A stretch of DNA of 64,000 nt, taken from assembly GCA_001599815.1 (NCBI GenBank), contig BCIA01000001.1, positions 6,716,978 to 6,780,977 on the forward strand, read 5' to 3'. Both the position numbers and the translations under genes were made by a program. Shown one piece after another: positions 21,720 to 33,581 of the stretch; the stretch's first letter is position 1; every line of letters begins with the position of its first letter. Source of the stretch: Furcasterigmium furcatum. Taxonomy: Eukaryota > Ascomycota > Sordariomycetes > Glomerellales > Plectosphaerellaceae. Below the pieces are notes generated by a model. It saw nothing but the letters and a program-made list of their open reading frames with translations. It had not been told where the DNA came from and did not search any database.

Positions 21720-22859
21720 CTACGGATCCAGCCCTACATCCGGGATGAGGTCTGGGTCCTCCCGCCACTGAGCAAGCAGCTCGTTCTCGTCCGCACCGAA
21801 CTTACGTGGATCAAAGGACTTTTTATAGCGTTCCCCCACGTCAGAAGCAGCACGAAGAATCTGCTTAGAGTCTCGAGCCCAATCTCCTTCACGGAAATCG
21901 TTCGGCCAGCCATACTGGCGCAGGGCTTTGCCAATCACCTGTCCAGTAACGCCCTGTCGATAGGTTTAGGACTTATACCGCTGATAGCAGGGAAGCTGGG
22001 CACCTACCGATGAACGCTGGAAGAACTCGCCATCTGTAGTGGATGGGACCATTTCGAGATCAAGGAAGTCTTGGATACATCTTCTCAGGATAGACGGCGC
22101 GTGGTACATCGGCCAGTTCGTATAGTGGTCCGGGTCATCAGGCCTCTCGAACTCGTGGGGGACGCCAGAGCCTCTCGATGGGGCTTCCACATTACCATGA
22201 ATAAAGCGGAAGGCATCTAGCGGGATAACATAGTTAGGTCAAGTATATGTTGTAGAGACGCCTCGTACTGCGAGCGACAGGTAGTGCTACGTGCTCAACT
22301 CAAGAAAGAACGGGGTCATAGACGTACTGTACTTCAGGTTCAAGATCCAGGTGAACCCCTCGCCCTCGTAGGGTAGGGTCAGGGCGACGTCTTCAGGCAG
22401 CAGGTAGCTACCGCTCGTATCGCCAGCCTCGGTCGAGAACTGTCTCATGTCATGGGGGTCGCGGCATTGCTCGAGGTCATACTTATTCACATAGCTGAGC
22501 GCGATAGCCTCGGTATATAGCCACACATGGCTGCCTCGGCTGTCACTGTAAGGCCGGAAGTATGGCAGGCGCTCGACGAGCGAGACGGCATCGGGACTCA
22601 TTCCCAGATCAACCAGTAGATGCTGCCTGTCTAGATTGGCATGCCTCCCTGAATCTTCCGGCGGGAAGATGATCTCCTCGCGTCTGATGAAGTTGAGTCT
22701 CTCTAGAAGAACGTACATCTCACGCCAGAGATTAACGAACTCATCCTCTCGGAAGGCCCCGGGAGAGCCTGGAGCAGGCTCTGTGACGATCAGTGGTATC
22801 GTGATCGACGGCCACCGCATGGCCCGCACCATCTCGTGGAAGTCATTGAGGTCTTTCAT
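21720..22859 (-). CDS. Hypothetical protein A (fungal family of unknown function)
   Basis: Apparently intact 319-aa protein. Three exons: 22859-22328, 22216-22008 and 21938-21720, with donors GTACGT and GTAGGT and frame maintained throughout. Landmarks include DEFVNLWREMYVLLERLNF, MSPDAVSLVERLPYF, a block LLPEDVALTLPYEGEGFTWI, then DHYTNWPMYHAPSILRRCI and ALRQYGWPNDFREGDW. No signal peptide, membrane segment or known catalytic motif. A paralogue of roughly one-third identity by eye (protein B) lies inverted at 24616-25751. It is convergent with the chitinase tail exon, 96 nt apart. Intact coding next to two pseudogenes suggests it is or was recently under selection; the function is unknown. 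Confidence 0.65.
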
Positions 22860-24615
22860 TGGGGTGCTGGTAATAGTCGGAGTCTCGGAGACGGCGGCGG
22901 ATGAAACCAGGCTTGAAAGCCAGTCGGTGATGCGGTACTGCTGATAATGGTCTCAAACCGTTCAGTCGTGGTTCAGTCAAGAGATCGACTGCAGTACGAG
23001 CCTACGAAGGGCTTCGGTGTGCTTTTTTTTAATGTCAGTGGAGGGAATCCATCCCTCTTCTCCTCGTCACATCGGAACCAGCCACGGTCTCTGTAAGTCA
23101 AGACCTTGGCGTCTTTCGATGGCCAGTCGCAGGCCGTGATTAAGCGGCCAGGGTCCGCCAACCAACCAATATCACAATGCAGGCGCAATGCAGGCGCAGT
23201 GCAGGCGACCAGTAATCCATTCAGTGTGTTCCTCGGCTGGGGTCGCCATGATTCCAGCGTCTCTTTGGACGGTACGACGGGCAGCGGGCCAACCAACTGG
23301 CCTTTGCCTCGAGGGAGACGACTTGAAAAGGAGGTGCCCCACCCCGCAATCAACCCAAAAAAGATACCTCACGTGATTCGGCGCGTGACCATGGGGCGGC
23401 TTCTTGAGCGCCGGCTTTCGGTCCGAGTCTGGTGGTCCTTTCGGCTTCAATGTCAACCGCCGGCAGCGGCTATGTCATCGGGCGATTGCCCGCCAAATCC
23501 CTCTCTCGCGCTTTGGACAGCAGCGTGATCCCATCCAGCGTCCGGGCCGATCTATCGACCTCTTTCCGACAACCAGAGGAAGCTGGCGTACGGGGAACTG
23601 CCATTAAGGCCTATCCTCCTGGCGACGACCTCATCCCTGCCGCCGACCGGGCTATGATATATGGAAACGGTTGGCCGGTATCCTATTGTTGGCCTGTGGT
23701 CTAGCGATTAGTCTCTGCCTGTGCGTATTATTCGGCATCTTTGTGGGATCGACTGGCTCGCGATTGATGTTGTTCGTCTTAGATGCTTGGCCGAAGAAGA
23801 TCCTAACCCTACGGCCGATAAGCTCCTAGTCGTCCTGCTTATTACGATTTCGCTAGGCAGTACGACGGATGCTAAGGCCCTCTTCGACACGGCCTGGAGG
23901 TGTAAGTCTACCCTTAACCTTTACGAAATTAATGATGTTGAGGTTGAGATGAAGGCGTTAGAGGCTGTGCGGACTACGTCCGAGGTGACTATCTACGCTA
24001 TAACTAATTAATCTTCCCGTACGCCGTAGCTTTATAGCGGTAGCTTGGATGTGTTTGATGGAATCCCTCTGGATGGGAAGGTAAAAAGTGAGTAGTGTGT
24101 TCTAGACCTGATTTATCTTTGTTATCTCTGCGATAAACGTTCAAAGCTGACTCGACGACTAGCCCATTCTGTCCAGGGATTCTTCGACTTCAAGATGAGC
24201 CGCCGCCATGAAACCCGGCACCGCGACAGGGCATCAATCTCGAGCATCTGTCGTGTACCTTCAAGGTACCATTCGCATAGCTGGCAGGCCCCTGGTGGCG
24301 CTTCTCGACACCATAGCGAGGCTGAATTCGAAAGCTTCGGACGATCCCGTCTCGGAAGACCAATGATTGCCCGTCACTAGAGCAGCTTTTGCTCTTCGCG
24401 ATCAGTGGAGGGCCAAGGCGGGACTTGCGCGCCATCAACGCCCGGAAACTCGAAGTGAAAGCCGTTCCGTTGTCATTTCTGACGAGGGGGTCGCAGGCAT
24501 TGACGCAGCCAAGAGTCTGGGCCTCAGCCCTTGATTAAATGGCGTCTCCCTCCTCTCATAATCATCTCAATCCCCTCACCTTCGACCTCTGCCCGCCAGC
24601 CAGGCCAACACAGCA
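22860..24615. other. Spacer between divergent paralogues A and B
   Basis: About 1.75 kb separating the start codons of A (-) and B (+), so it should include both promoters. It contains the centre of the mirror arrangement (~23,740). A plus-strand frame at 23721-24011 (LVVLLITISLGSTTDAKALF) is AT-rich and protein-like but has no family match I know. There is a small tandem repeat at 23175-23207. No other gene is supported. Confidence 0.35.
23175..23207 (+). repeat. 11-bp tandem repeat, three copies
   Basis: CAATGCAGGCG occurs twice, followed by a third copy with one change (CAGTGCAGGCG). It lies in non-coding DNA between the paralogues A and B. Confidence 0.95.
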
Positions 24616-25751
24616 ATGGATCTGGCTCTCAATGCTCCATCATCGGGCATCACCATCCCCGACGCGCCGGCCGTGCCGCCCGGAGCCTGGCTCTGCCCCG
24701 ACAATGGTCCGTACCCGCCGGGCGCACCCCTCATCACCGCTGCGCCCGACGAAGGCTCGCCCTGGGCTTACAGCGAGGACGAGATCGTCTTCCTCTGGAT
24801 GCAGATTATCAAGATCTTCATACGACTCGGCCACATTGAGCAGGACAACGTCGTCTCCCCCCCGGACACCACCGGCAGGCACGCCGGCATGAACACGGCC
24901 TCCATGCGCGAGCTGGGTATGAGTGAGAGCGTCATCTCCCTCGTCGAGCGTCTCCCGTACGCTTTCAAGAACGCAGACTCGCAATGGCGCTTCCCAGTTC
25001 TGTTCTTGAAAGAGGCAGTCATCGTCAGCTATCTGTACCAAGACCCACGTGCTCTGGCCGCGGGCCGCGAGGCCCATCCTGCATTCGTAGTCCAGGACAA
25101 TGAACCCGGAGCACGTCTCAGGCCGGACGATGCGGCCCTGCTTGAGCCCGACGAATCGGATGGGATGTCCTGGATCCTCGATACCAAAGCAAGTGGGTGA
25201 TTAAATCTTCAACCAGTTGACAGGGCCCTTCTCTTCTACTATCAGATACTATACGGACGTTCTGGGACTTCTGCGGCTACAGTGATCGCACGATACCCGC
25301 GGACTTCGTCGACGAGGTGCCCGAGATGGAAGACCACTACCGCAACTGGCCTGCATTCCATGCGCCATTTATCCTCAAGACGTATATTCGGGATCTCTGG
25401 GACTTGAAATACGTACCTATCTCTGAAAGCCACAGCATCGCCAACACGGGTCTTGTTCGTACCGATCCCGATCTGAGGCGGTGACGCTTGTGTCAACTCA
25501 ATGGTTGCTAACATGGCCTACAGTTTGCCAATGCATTCCTGGTCGCCCGGACGCTACGGGAAGGCTACGGGTGGCCTGATGCATTCCGCGCCGGGGCATG
25601 GAAGCGGGATCGAAAGCGCGTGGAGGCCGCTGCCGGAAAGATAAAGGATCAAGTCACAGGCGGCCGTGGTGGCTTCCAAGACGATATCATCCAGCGGTGG
25701 AGGGCGAACCCCGAGGAGATTCCCGAGCTCGTTGTCCCTGAACTGCTCTGA
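24616..25751 (+). CDS. Hypothetical protein B (paralogue of protein A)
   Basis: Same unknown family as protein A. Exon 1 24616-25192 (MDLALNAPSSGITIPDAPAV ...) shares EDEIVFLW, GRHAGM, ISLVERLPY, LRPDDAALLEPDESDGMSWI. A GTGGGT donor and the acceptor ACTATCAG at 25245 give exon 2 with FWDFCGYSD and HYRNWPAFHAPFILKTYI. The last exon starts after CCTACAG (about 25525) with LVARTLREGYGWPDAFRAG and ends at 25751. The exon 2 to 3 border is uncertain: the only in-phase donors are weak (GTACCT near 25412 or GTTCGT near 25456). If neither is used, B is a recent pseudogene. It is convergent with a second chitinase-tail copy, mirroring A. Confidence 0.5.
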
Positions 25752-25842
25752 AATAACAGAACCTGACGTTGATGCTCTACTGGTTCTATGCGAATTTGCC
25801 ACACCCGCCACCTGCGTCCAACATGCGAGCCGCCGGTTGGAC

Positions 25843-26373
25843 CTATGCCCCCGGCGGCGCACGGGTGGCCTCCGTCAGATGCACGCCAGCCCCCGTGGCC
25901 CTGATCACCATGTCATCGGGACGGGCCGACTCCCTGCTGGGCAGCTCCAGCTCGCCGCTGGAGTCTCCAACCGCGTTCGTACTGTCGCCGCTCTCCAGGG
26001 TGTTCGGCGCGGGGGTGGTAGTGGCCTCGGTGTATCCCGTGGCGACATCCGCGCGCGTAAGACCCAGCGCTTCCATCTCGTCCTTGCAGTCGTCCCTCAA
26101 ACAAGGGAGTATGCCGAGATGCTCCAGGAGCTCCTCCCGCGTCGCCCGGCGGGACGAGTTGCGGTCCTCGACCACGCCGAAGCCGTCCTCCTCGTGCCAG
26201 TAGACGTCGGCATCGGCGGCAACCGGGAGATTCGGGCCCGTGAAGCCGGCAGTGTCGGTCTGTCTGTGACCCGGGGGGCAGGGAATGATGACATCTGGGC
26301 CCCTGTCTGAATTGGCCCGAGGTCGGATGTGAGGCAAGGAATGATGTTGTTGTTTTCGTTGAAGTCGCTCCAC
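25843..26373 (-). pseudogene. Second copy of the chitinase tail exon (DVYWHEEDGFG family)
   Basis: Minus-strand open frame without an ATG (it opens from a GTG at 26373). From about 26207 leftward it reads DVYWHEEDGFGVVEDRNSS, RRATREELLEHLGILPCL and DEMEALGL, clearly paralogous to the exon at 21291-21623. It ends at 25843. The upstream exons that would carry GH18 or nuclease domains were not found, so this looks like an isolated remnant of a second chitinase gene. It could be a short independent gene with an unseen first exon. Confidence 0.45.
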
Positions 26374-26486
26374 TGGTCATGCCGGGACTTTTGAGGATCT
26401 TCCGTAACCTTTGGCGTCGAATGACAACGGTCCGTGATGAAGGATGACATGTCGGTGAGAGCAATATCTCGTCGAGGGAATGAATC

Positions 26487-26897
26487 TCAGACGGTGATCT
26501 TCTGGTCTGGGGTGATGATGATGGGGCCGGGTAGGGGAATAACCACTGGCATGAGGTTCTGGCAGTGTACGTCGCGCAGAAGGTCATCGATGTAGGTGTC
26601 TTGTAGAATTGAGATATTGCTCCAAGGTGCCAACGGCAACCGTCTCGACATGGCAGTCATTCCTGGGAGCAGCTGCCCAACGGCCTCACCAGGGCAAGTG
26701 AACAGGGATTCGTCGGCGTGGGCGACCAAGTGGGACTGTGGCCGTTTCTGGTTCCTGATCTCTTTGATCCGACGGAGGATGATGGGATAACCATGATTCT
26801 CGAGGTTCCACTGACGCCTTGTCGATGCGAGATATACGGCCCTGCGTCGTTGGAGATCGGGCCCGGTTTGTATCAAGGAGGGGGATGACTCTGGCAT
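26487..26897 (-). CDS. Hypothetical ORF, 136 aa
   Basis: Uninterrupted minus-strand frame from an ATG at 26897. The protein has ordinary composition (RRRAVYLASTRRQWNLENHG, LLPGMTAMSRRLPLAP, IDDLLRDVHCQNLMPVVIPL) but matches no family I recognise. The frame reads through a stretch that could donate a splice near its end. It may be genuine, a fragment, or chance; its position in a damaged island lowers confidence. Confidence 0.3.
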   Translation of the reverse strand: MPESSPSLIQTGPDLQRRRAVYLASTRRQWNLENHGYPIILRRIKEIRNQKRPQSHLVAHADESLFTCPGEAVGQLLPGMTAMSRRLPLAPWSNISILQDTYIDDLLRDVHCQNLMPVVIPLPGPIIITPDQKITV

Positions 26898-27874
26898 TCA
26901 TATTCATGAGTACGGCTTCATCGGACTGAAGGGGATGGGAGTGCAGCCGATGGCTGTGGGTGTTGGTATGTTGGTGTACGATTGTCGAATGATTGTTGGA
27001 TGGTCCAAATGTAAGCGACAAGCAACTCATTCCGGCACTCCCACCGGGGCCATGCTGAGCAGCTGGTTGGTACTGCAACGGGCGGGAAAGGCCAGGGTCG
27101 AGTCAAGGCGACCTGTACATGACGCTTTGCCGTACTTGCGCCCAGTGAAAGGTGGCCTGCTGTAAGGCTGAACGCTCCGGAGAAACTCGTCATCATTTCC
27201 GCCCCCGGTGGTGTGGGCATGAGGGAGACTGTCCAGCGGCCTTTGGCTGTTGGCGATGAACCCTTGCCGGGGGTAGCTTCGGACTCGCTGCCGTCTTCAG
27301 ACGAGTCCAGAGGAGGCATCGTGACGTCTTCCGGAGTCTCCTGCCGCCTGCTAGGCTTCGAGGAGCGTGTGGTGGCGAGAGGCATGGCGATTTATCAACT
27401 GACTTGGTGAACCTGCCGACACAGAAGACGCGCTGCTCCGTAAGGGAGTGAGTGTTGGACTCCCTCCCCGTTGAGAGCAGAGACGAGGATGGGTTTCCAT
27501 GTGGCCCACGGACAGCATGAGTCCAGTGGTTGCTGGCGAAAGCGAGTAGAGCAGAGCAAAGGAGAGCAGGGCAGAACATGGCCCATCAAGACATGTATGG
27601 ATGGGCCCAGGGGAGGATGTGGTTGAGAAGAGCGAAGAACGGCAACCTGGACTTGGGGGGTTCCTCCCTTTTCACCAAATAGCCGCCAGGGACAGAGATC
27701 TATTTCCCGCTCCGAGGCTGGTCCAGGGACCATGCTGAGCTGTCTCACCCTCACAAAGCCTCATCCCGGGATGCTGCATGGTGAGGCGGGCGAAAACTCA
27801 GACACATCACGTCGGTGAGCTCTTTTCTCCAAAGATAAACGGCTGTTCTCTCATTCCGGTCTCCATCGACGCAC
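26898..27874. other. Intergenic region, nothing certain
   Basis: Marks the right edge of the damaged island. A minus-strand frame at 26918-27385 (TVSLMPTPPGAEMMTSFSGA) is open but unsupported. The right end is the 3' flank of the aminotransferase gene. Confidence 0.3.
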
Positions 27875-29137
27875 TCATGACAGATTCGAACGCACATAGC
27901 CGCTCAGCTTCGCCAGCCCCTCCTCCAAGATGTCCGTGTGGCAAACGTACCCGATCCTCACGTACCCTGCAAAGTCCTCCCCTCCGCCGAAACATCTCGA
28001 TCCCGGCACGAAGAAGACCTTGGTCTTGTCGAGGAGGTCCAGGCAGAACTTGACGTCGTCGACGGGCTGCCCGTTGTTGGTGAACTGGACGAACGCCGTG
28101 GTGCCGGCGACGGGCTTGACCCAGCTGCAAACGGCGGCGTGGTCGTTGACGAATTTCTCCAGGAGCGCCACGTTGGTCTTGGCGAGGGTGACGTTCCGTC
28201 GCAGCAGGGGGGCGCGGACGGGCGGCGACAGGGCGAAGGAGGCGACGGCGTCGTCGAGCTGGGAGACGCTGATGGTGGTGTAGTCCCTGGCGGCGGCGAG
28301 GGCGGTGATGATGGACTTGTTGGGGGAGACGACCCAGCCGACGCGGATGCCCGCGAGGGCGTAGGCCTTGGACATGGAGCCCGTGACGACGACGTTGTCG
28401 TAGCCGAAGGCGGTGATTGGGGCGGGGGTGACGGCGTTTGCGTCCAGGGCGTTGTGGAAGAGGGGGCGGTAGACCTCGTCGGAGAAGACGATGATGTTCC
28501 GGGACCTGGCGAAGGCGACGATGTCTCGCAGCACGTCGCTGGGGATGACGGCGCCCGTTGGGTTGTTGGGGTTGTTGAGGATGATCATCTGGCAGACGGG
28601 TAAGCACATGAGCATCGGATGATGAGGAGACGGGAGCAGACAGACCTTGGTGTTGGGCTTGACCAGGCCCTCGAGCTCGGCAACAGCAGGGATGAAGTTG
28701 TTCTCCTTCTTCAGCCTCCAGAGGGAGACATCGGCTCCGAGGCTCTCGGGCACGCCGTACAGCTGCTGGTACGTGGGATAGACGGAGACGACGTGGTCAC
28801 CAGGGTTGACGAGGGTGTAGAGGAGGAGGAAGTTGGCACCAATGGCGCCTTGTGTGATGAGGACATCCTCGCGGGTGAGCGCAGCGCCGCCCTTGTCCTG
28901 GTCTTGTTTGTACAGGTCGACGACGTTCTGCCGGAGGGCGTCGGAGCCGCGGATGGCGCCGTACACGAGCTTGGTGGAGAGATTGATAGGATTGGTCAGG
29001 GACTTGTCCTCTGAGAGGTTGATGAGCTCTTCGAGAGAGATGGAGGCGGCGCAGGTTTCGGCGATGTTGAGGACGTTGGGGGTCGTCTCATACTCGTCCA
29101 TCCACTGCTCGACGTCAAATGGGGTGACGCGGACCAT
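27875..29137 (-). CDS. PLP-dependent aminotransferase, class I/II
   Basis: 401-aa cytosolic-type aminotransferase (no presequence). Two exons: 29137-28646 and 28588-27875. The 57-nt intron (28589-28645, GTCTGT to CTGCCAG) is a multiple of three and has no stop, so the unspliced frame is also open; removing it restores NTK-MIILNNPNNPTGAVIP, the family's Asn-Pro-Thr-Gly block. The PLP lysine is in SMSKAYALAGIRVGWVV (about K238), with the preceding FSDEVYRPLF and the carboxylate-binding Arg near GYVRIGYV. The fold-type I family is clear; the amino-acid substrate is not. The 30 residues before the PLP lysine are typical of fungal enzymes near the capreomycidine-synthase-like branch, which is a loose guess. 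Confidence 0.88.
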   Translation of the reverse strand: MVRVTPFDVEQWMDEYETTPNVLNIAETCAASISLEELINLSEDKSLTNPINLSTKLVYGAIRGSDALRQNVVDLYKQDQDKGGAALTREDVLITQGAIGANFLLLYTLVNPGDHVVSVYPTYQQLYGVPESLGADVSLWRLKKENNFIPAVAELEGLVKPNTKVCLLPSPHHPMLMCLPVCQMIILNNPNNPTGAVIPSDVLRDIVAFARSRNIIVFSDEVYRPLFHNALDANAVTPAPITAFGYDNVVVTGSMSKAYALAGIRVGWVVSPNKSIITALAAARDYTTISVSQLDDAVASFALSPPVRAPLLRRNVTLAKTNVALLEKFVNDHAAVCSWVKPVAGTTAFVQFTNNGQPVDDVKFCLDLLDKTKVFFVPGSRCFGGGEDFAGYVRIGYVCHTDILEEGLAKLSGYVRSNLS

Positions 29138-30171
29138 GATAGCTGATGAAATGGAGGAAGTAGGGGAAAGTTTTGCCTTGAGAATGAATGAATTTTCATG
29201 TGATTAAGGGCGAGCTTCATGAATTGGCTCATGAGCGTATGCTGGGGATTTATATCGTCAGTTGAGCTGGACTAACATGTCTTCGATGACATGAATTGAC
29301 GAGTTGGGCGTGACATGGATCCACGATGCAAACTAGCCTGAGCTAGTGCGGTCCACCCGTCTCGAAACACCAGCAGCAAACTGAAAATAACCTCGAAGGT
29401 GCAGGCAGAGGAGAATGTGGTCAGCCCTACGTGACGAACTTAGACCCTTGCGGGAACGAAGGTTTACGTAGCCAGGCACAGCGACAACAGCATTTGGGGG
29501 AGTGAGACTCGATCGGAGCCATGTTTCGCATCCCACATCCCGCATTCCAGCGTTCTGGGTTTGAGAAGGCAGTTTAGCTCAGCTCATATGATATCCATGG
29601 ATCGATCCTCTTGACACAAGCTTCAGACCTCTGCAACTCTGTAGGCTTCAATACAGCCCTCACAGCTACAGGCTCCCCCATCTGAACCAGGACGAACAAC
29701 ACCCGTGGTTGGCCCACTGACGATGACGACTCCATCTGACTCTGGCAACTGGGAAGCGGAGAAAAGCGACCGAGGGGAGCGAGACTTGACTCGGGTCTGG
29801 AGAACAGTGAACGCCCGGAGAACGGAGCCGACCCCACTTCCTCCGCACCTGTGACGCCACCACCTGACTTGGCTCAGCTTTATCCGGCCCTCTTCAGTGG
29901 TGTGCCTGGCCCTGCCAGCCGCCCGACAGGCGTGTGGGCTCCACTTTTAGACCCAACGCTCAAGCAGGTTCGGGGAAGCTCCAGCGTCCATCATCCAGGT
30001 ACCGCCAGAGTCAGTCCTCGGCTGACTGCCTGCGCCTCTTTCCCGCTCCCGCGCATTGTCTGAGCTCCGTCCCACCTTCACCCATCCCCAACATCGACTC
30101 GGTGCGCATCTTCGCTCATCGCAACATCACCAACCCTCCCTCTCCCGCTGCCGCAGCTGCCTGCCGACATC
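29138..30171. other. Intergenic region, divergent promoters
   Basis: About 1 kb between the aminotransferase (-) and the ABC transporter (+). The right 200 nt are C/T-rich and end in a good ATG context (GACATCATGG). No coding frame of note. Confidence 0.45.
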
Positions 30172-33100
30172 ATGGCTGCTCTACGGCTCAAGGGCGCCCT
30201 CTTGCTGGGCATCCTTGCCAGCCTCTCCATCGGCTCCGTGTCTGCCCAGCGCAACTACTCGACCTCCTACTCCGACCTCGATATGTCCCGCGTCCAGGAA
30301 CAGCTCATGGCCGGCCGTCCCAAGGACTGCCCCCCATGGTGAGTGGTCGCCCGGCCATCGAAATTGCCTAGACGAATGCTGACAATCGCCGCGCCCAGCT
30401 TCAACTGCCTCCTCCCCGCCCACAAGTGCACGCAGTTCTCCGAGTGCAACGACTACACCGGCAAATGCAACTGCCCCGAGGGCTTCGGCGGCGACGATTG
30501 TCTCCAGCCTCGTGCGCCCACCCCCCATACCCCCTGCGCCCTGTCTCAAGGCTAATGTTCCGATAGTCTGCGGTTCCCTCGGCGATGGCGACAACGAGAA
30601 GCGACCGCCGCGCAAGGGCGACCAGTGCAAGTGCGAGGACGGCTGGACTGGCATCAACTGCAACGTCTGCACCGAAGATAAGGCCTGCAATGCTCTTATG
30701 TCGACCGGCGACGGCGGCGTCTGCTACCAGAACGGCGAGGTCATCAAGCACAACTACCAGATCTGCGACGTCACCAACAAAGAGATTCGCCGCTTGCTCG
30801 GCGAGAAGCGCCCACAGGCCACATTTACCTGCAAGGCGGAGGATCAGACCTGCGATTTCCAATGTATGTCTTCTCTGCCCCCTGCTATTCGTGATGACCG
30901 TAGCAGCGTGCTGACCGGCCCCAGTCTGGGTTGACCACCGCGAATCCTTCTATTGCCACCTCAACGAGTGCGATTCCAGGGCCATCATCGACGACCACCA
31001 GAACAGCACCTCGTACAAATGCAACAAGATCCAGTGCAGCTGCATCCCCGAACGCATGCTCTGCGAGAGCGAGGCACTTGACATCAGCGATTTCCTGAAG
31101 GAAGATATCAAGGGCCCCGCCACCTTCGAGTGTCTCCAAGAGAACGGTGGCACCAACAACTGCAAGTTCAAGGAGCCCGCCATGGACCAGCTTATCCTCG
31201 ATCTTCTCGGCGACAGCAGCATCCAGCTCTCCTGCCGCTCCGGCGAGTGCCTGTATCACACCGAGGTCCCAGGCTTCAAGCGCCCCAAGAAGCAGATCAA
31301 CACTCCGCTCATTGCCGGCATCATTGCTGCATGCGGCCTGTTCCTCGTCGCCGTCATCCTCGTCGTCTGGTACCTTTCGCGCCGGACGTTCAGGTACGGC
31401 GCCATCGCCCTGGATGATTCGGACGACGAGAGCACCAAGCTCATGGCCGACCATAAACCTGCCGCCCTCTACTTCAAGGACGTGTCCTACGGGCTCAACG
31501 GCAAGACCATTCTGTCGAACATCCACGGCATGGCCCATCCCGGCGAGGTCATGGCTATCATGGGCGCTTCTGGCGCAGGCAAGACGACTTTCCTCGACAT
31601 CTTGGCCCGCAAGAACAAGCGCGGCATCGTCGGAGGTGACTTCCTGGTCAACGGCGAAAAGGTCCCCGACGCCGCGTACAAGAATGTCATCGGTTTCGTC
31701 GACCAGGAGGACACCATGCTGCCCACGCTTACTGTGCACGAAACCATCCTGAACAGCGCTCTTCTCCGTCTCCCCCGACACATGAGCCGCGCGGCCAAGG
31801 AGCAGAGGGTCCACGAAGTCGAGAAGCAGCTGGGTATCTCTCATATCCGCGACTCCCTCATCGGCTCCGAGGAGGGCAAGGGCCGTGGCATCTCTGGCGG
31901 CGAGAAGCGCCGTGTCGGAATCGCCTGCGAGCTCGTCACCAGCCCCTCGATCCTCTTCCTCGACGAGCCCACCAGCGGTCTCGATGCTTACAACGCCTTC
32001 AACGTCGTCGAGTGCCTCGTCACCCTGGCCAAGACCTACAAGCGAACCGTCGTCTTCACCATTCACCAGCCCCGCTCCAACATCGTTGCCCTGTTCGACC
32101 GACTCGTGCTCCTGGCCCAGGGCAAGACCGTTTACTCTGGTCCTTTCTCTCAGTGCCAAACCTACTTCGAACGCATCGGCTACTCCTGCCCCCCTGGTTT
32201 CAACATTGCCGACTACCTCGTCGATCTGTCCATGCACGCCGGCGCGACCGTGTCCGAGGATGACGGAACCGTGAATGCTGATATTGCCAGTGTCGGCCCG
32301 AGCAGCACTGCTGCCATCAAGTCCATCGCAAGCATCGCCGGCAGCATCAACGAAGACAGCGGCGTTGAGTCCACCGGCTCTCGTCCCAAGTACCACCGAA
32401 AGGATTCCGTCAGGGTCCGCCAGGAGCGTGAGCTCTTCACCCGCCGCAACCCTCCCGACACTGCTGCCTCTTCAGATGCTGGCGTCGAGAACAATGGCAG
32501 CTTCAGGCTGCAGAAGCAGCCGGTTGAGACTTATCATGACGAGACCCATGATCTCCCTCCTGCGGCATTGACTGGCACCGACCTCGACATTCTCATTCGC
32601 GCTTTTGCTGAATCTAGCATTGCCGAGAGCACCAATGACGAGATTGAGCAAGCCATCGCGCAGGCCCAGGCCGCGAACGGCCTCAACGCCAACGGTTACA
32701 GCAACGGCATCAACGGAAGCGCCATTGGCAAAGGCTATGCTCGTGTCGGGTACACCCGCCAGTTCATCATTCTGTCGTCCAGGACCTTCAAGAACCTCTA
32801 CCGAAACCCGATCCTCATGTTGACCCACTACGCCATTGCCATCCTCCTGGCCGTTCTGTCCGGTTACCTGTTCTACGGGCTCACCGACGACATCCCCGGC
32901 TTCCAGAACCGTCTGGGTCTCTTCTTCTTCCTGCTCGCCCTCTTCGGTTTCAGCACACTGACGAGCTTGAACGTCTTCGCCACGGAGCGTCTGCTCTTTA
33001 CCCGCGAGAGAGCCAACGGGTACTACCACCCCATTACCTACTTCGCGGCCAAGCTCCTCTTCGACATCATTCCTCTGCGCATCATCCCTCCCATCCTGAT

Positions 33101-33581
33101 GGGTGTCATCGTGTACCCCATGACCGGCCTCGTCCCGGATGGAGACCACTTCGCCAAATTCATGATCGTCCTGGTTCTCTTCAACTTTGCGGCAGCGTCC
33201 ATTTGTCTCTTCATCGGCATCGTCTGCAAGGACGGCAGCGTCGCGAACCTCATCGGCAGCTTGGTCATGCTTTTCAGCCTGCTCTTTGCCGGTCTCCTCC
33301 TCAACCACAACAAGATCCCCGCTGCCGCCCTCTGGCTGCAGTCCCTCTCCATCTTCCACTATGGATTCGAAGCGCTCATCGTCAATGAGGCACTGGGCAT
33401 TACCCTGGTCGACAAGAAGTACGGCCTCGACATCACTGTCCCCGGAGCTGCGATTCTCAGCTCCTTCGGCTTCAACAACGCCGCCCTCTGGCCTGACGTG
33501 ATCAACCTGGGTCTCTTTGGCTGCGTCTTCATCGTCCTCGCATACGCCGCGATGCATTTCCTGTTGGTCGAGCGCAGGTAA
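30172..33581 (+). CDS. ADP1: ABC transporter, ABCG half-transporter with EGF-like extracellular domain (ADP1-like)
   Basis: 1077-aa membrane protein. Four exons: 30172-30338, 30399-30511, 30567-30863 and 30925-33581. The N-terminus is a signal sequence (LLLGILASLSIGSVSA), followed by Cys-rich EGF-like repeats (CTQFSECNDYTGKCNCPEGF; CKCEDGWTGINCNVC) and a first transmembrane helix (AGIIAACGLFLVAVILVV, around residue 330). The nucleotide-binding domain has Walker A GASGAGKTT near residue 406, signature ISGGEKRR near 515, Walker B ILFLDEPTSGLDA and TIHQPRS. A linker of about 200 polar residues leads to the C-terminal six-helix domain (FFFLLALFGFSTLTS; LIGSLVMLFSLLFAGLLL). The order TM, NBD, six TMs and the EGF region match yeast Adp1. 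Substrate is not known for the family. Confidence 0.92.

Noticed and set aside
23690..23760. Possible tRNA D-arm (GTGGTCTAGCGATTAG)
   Set aside because: No T arm or matching acceptor stem downstream.
24640..25077. 145-aa minus-strand ORF as a gene
   Set aside because: Opposite exon 1 of protein B, which has a clear paralogue in protein A.
30885..32396. 503-aa minus-strand ORF as a gene
   Set aside because: Antisense shadow of the ABC transporter; no motif.
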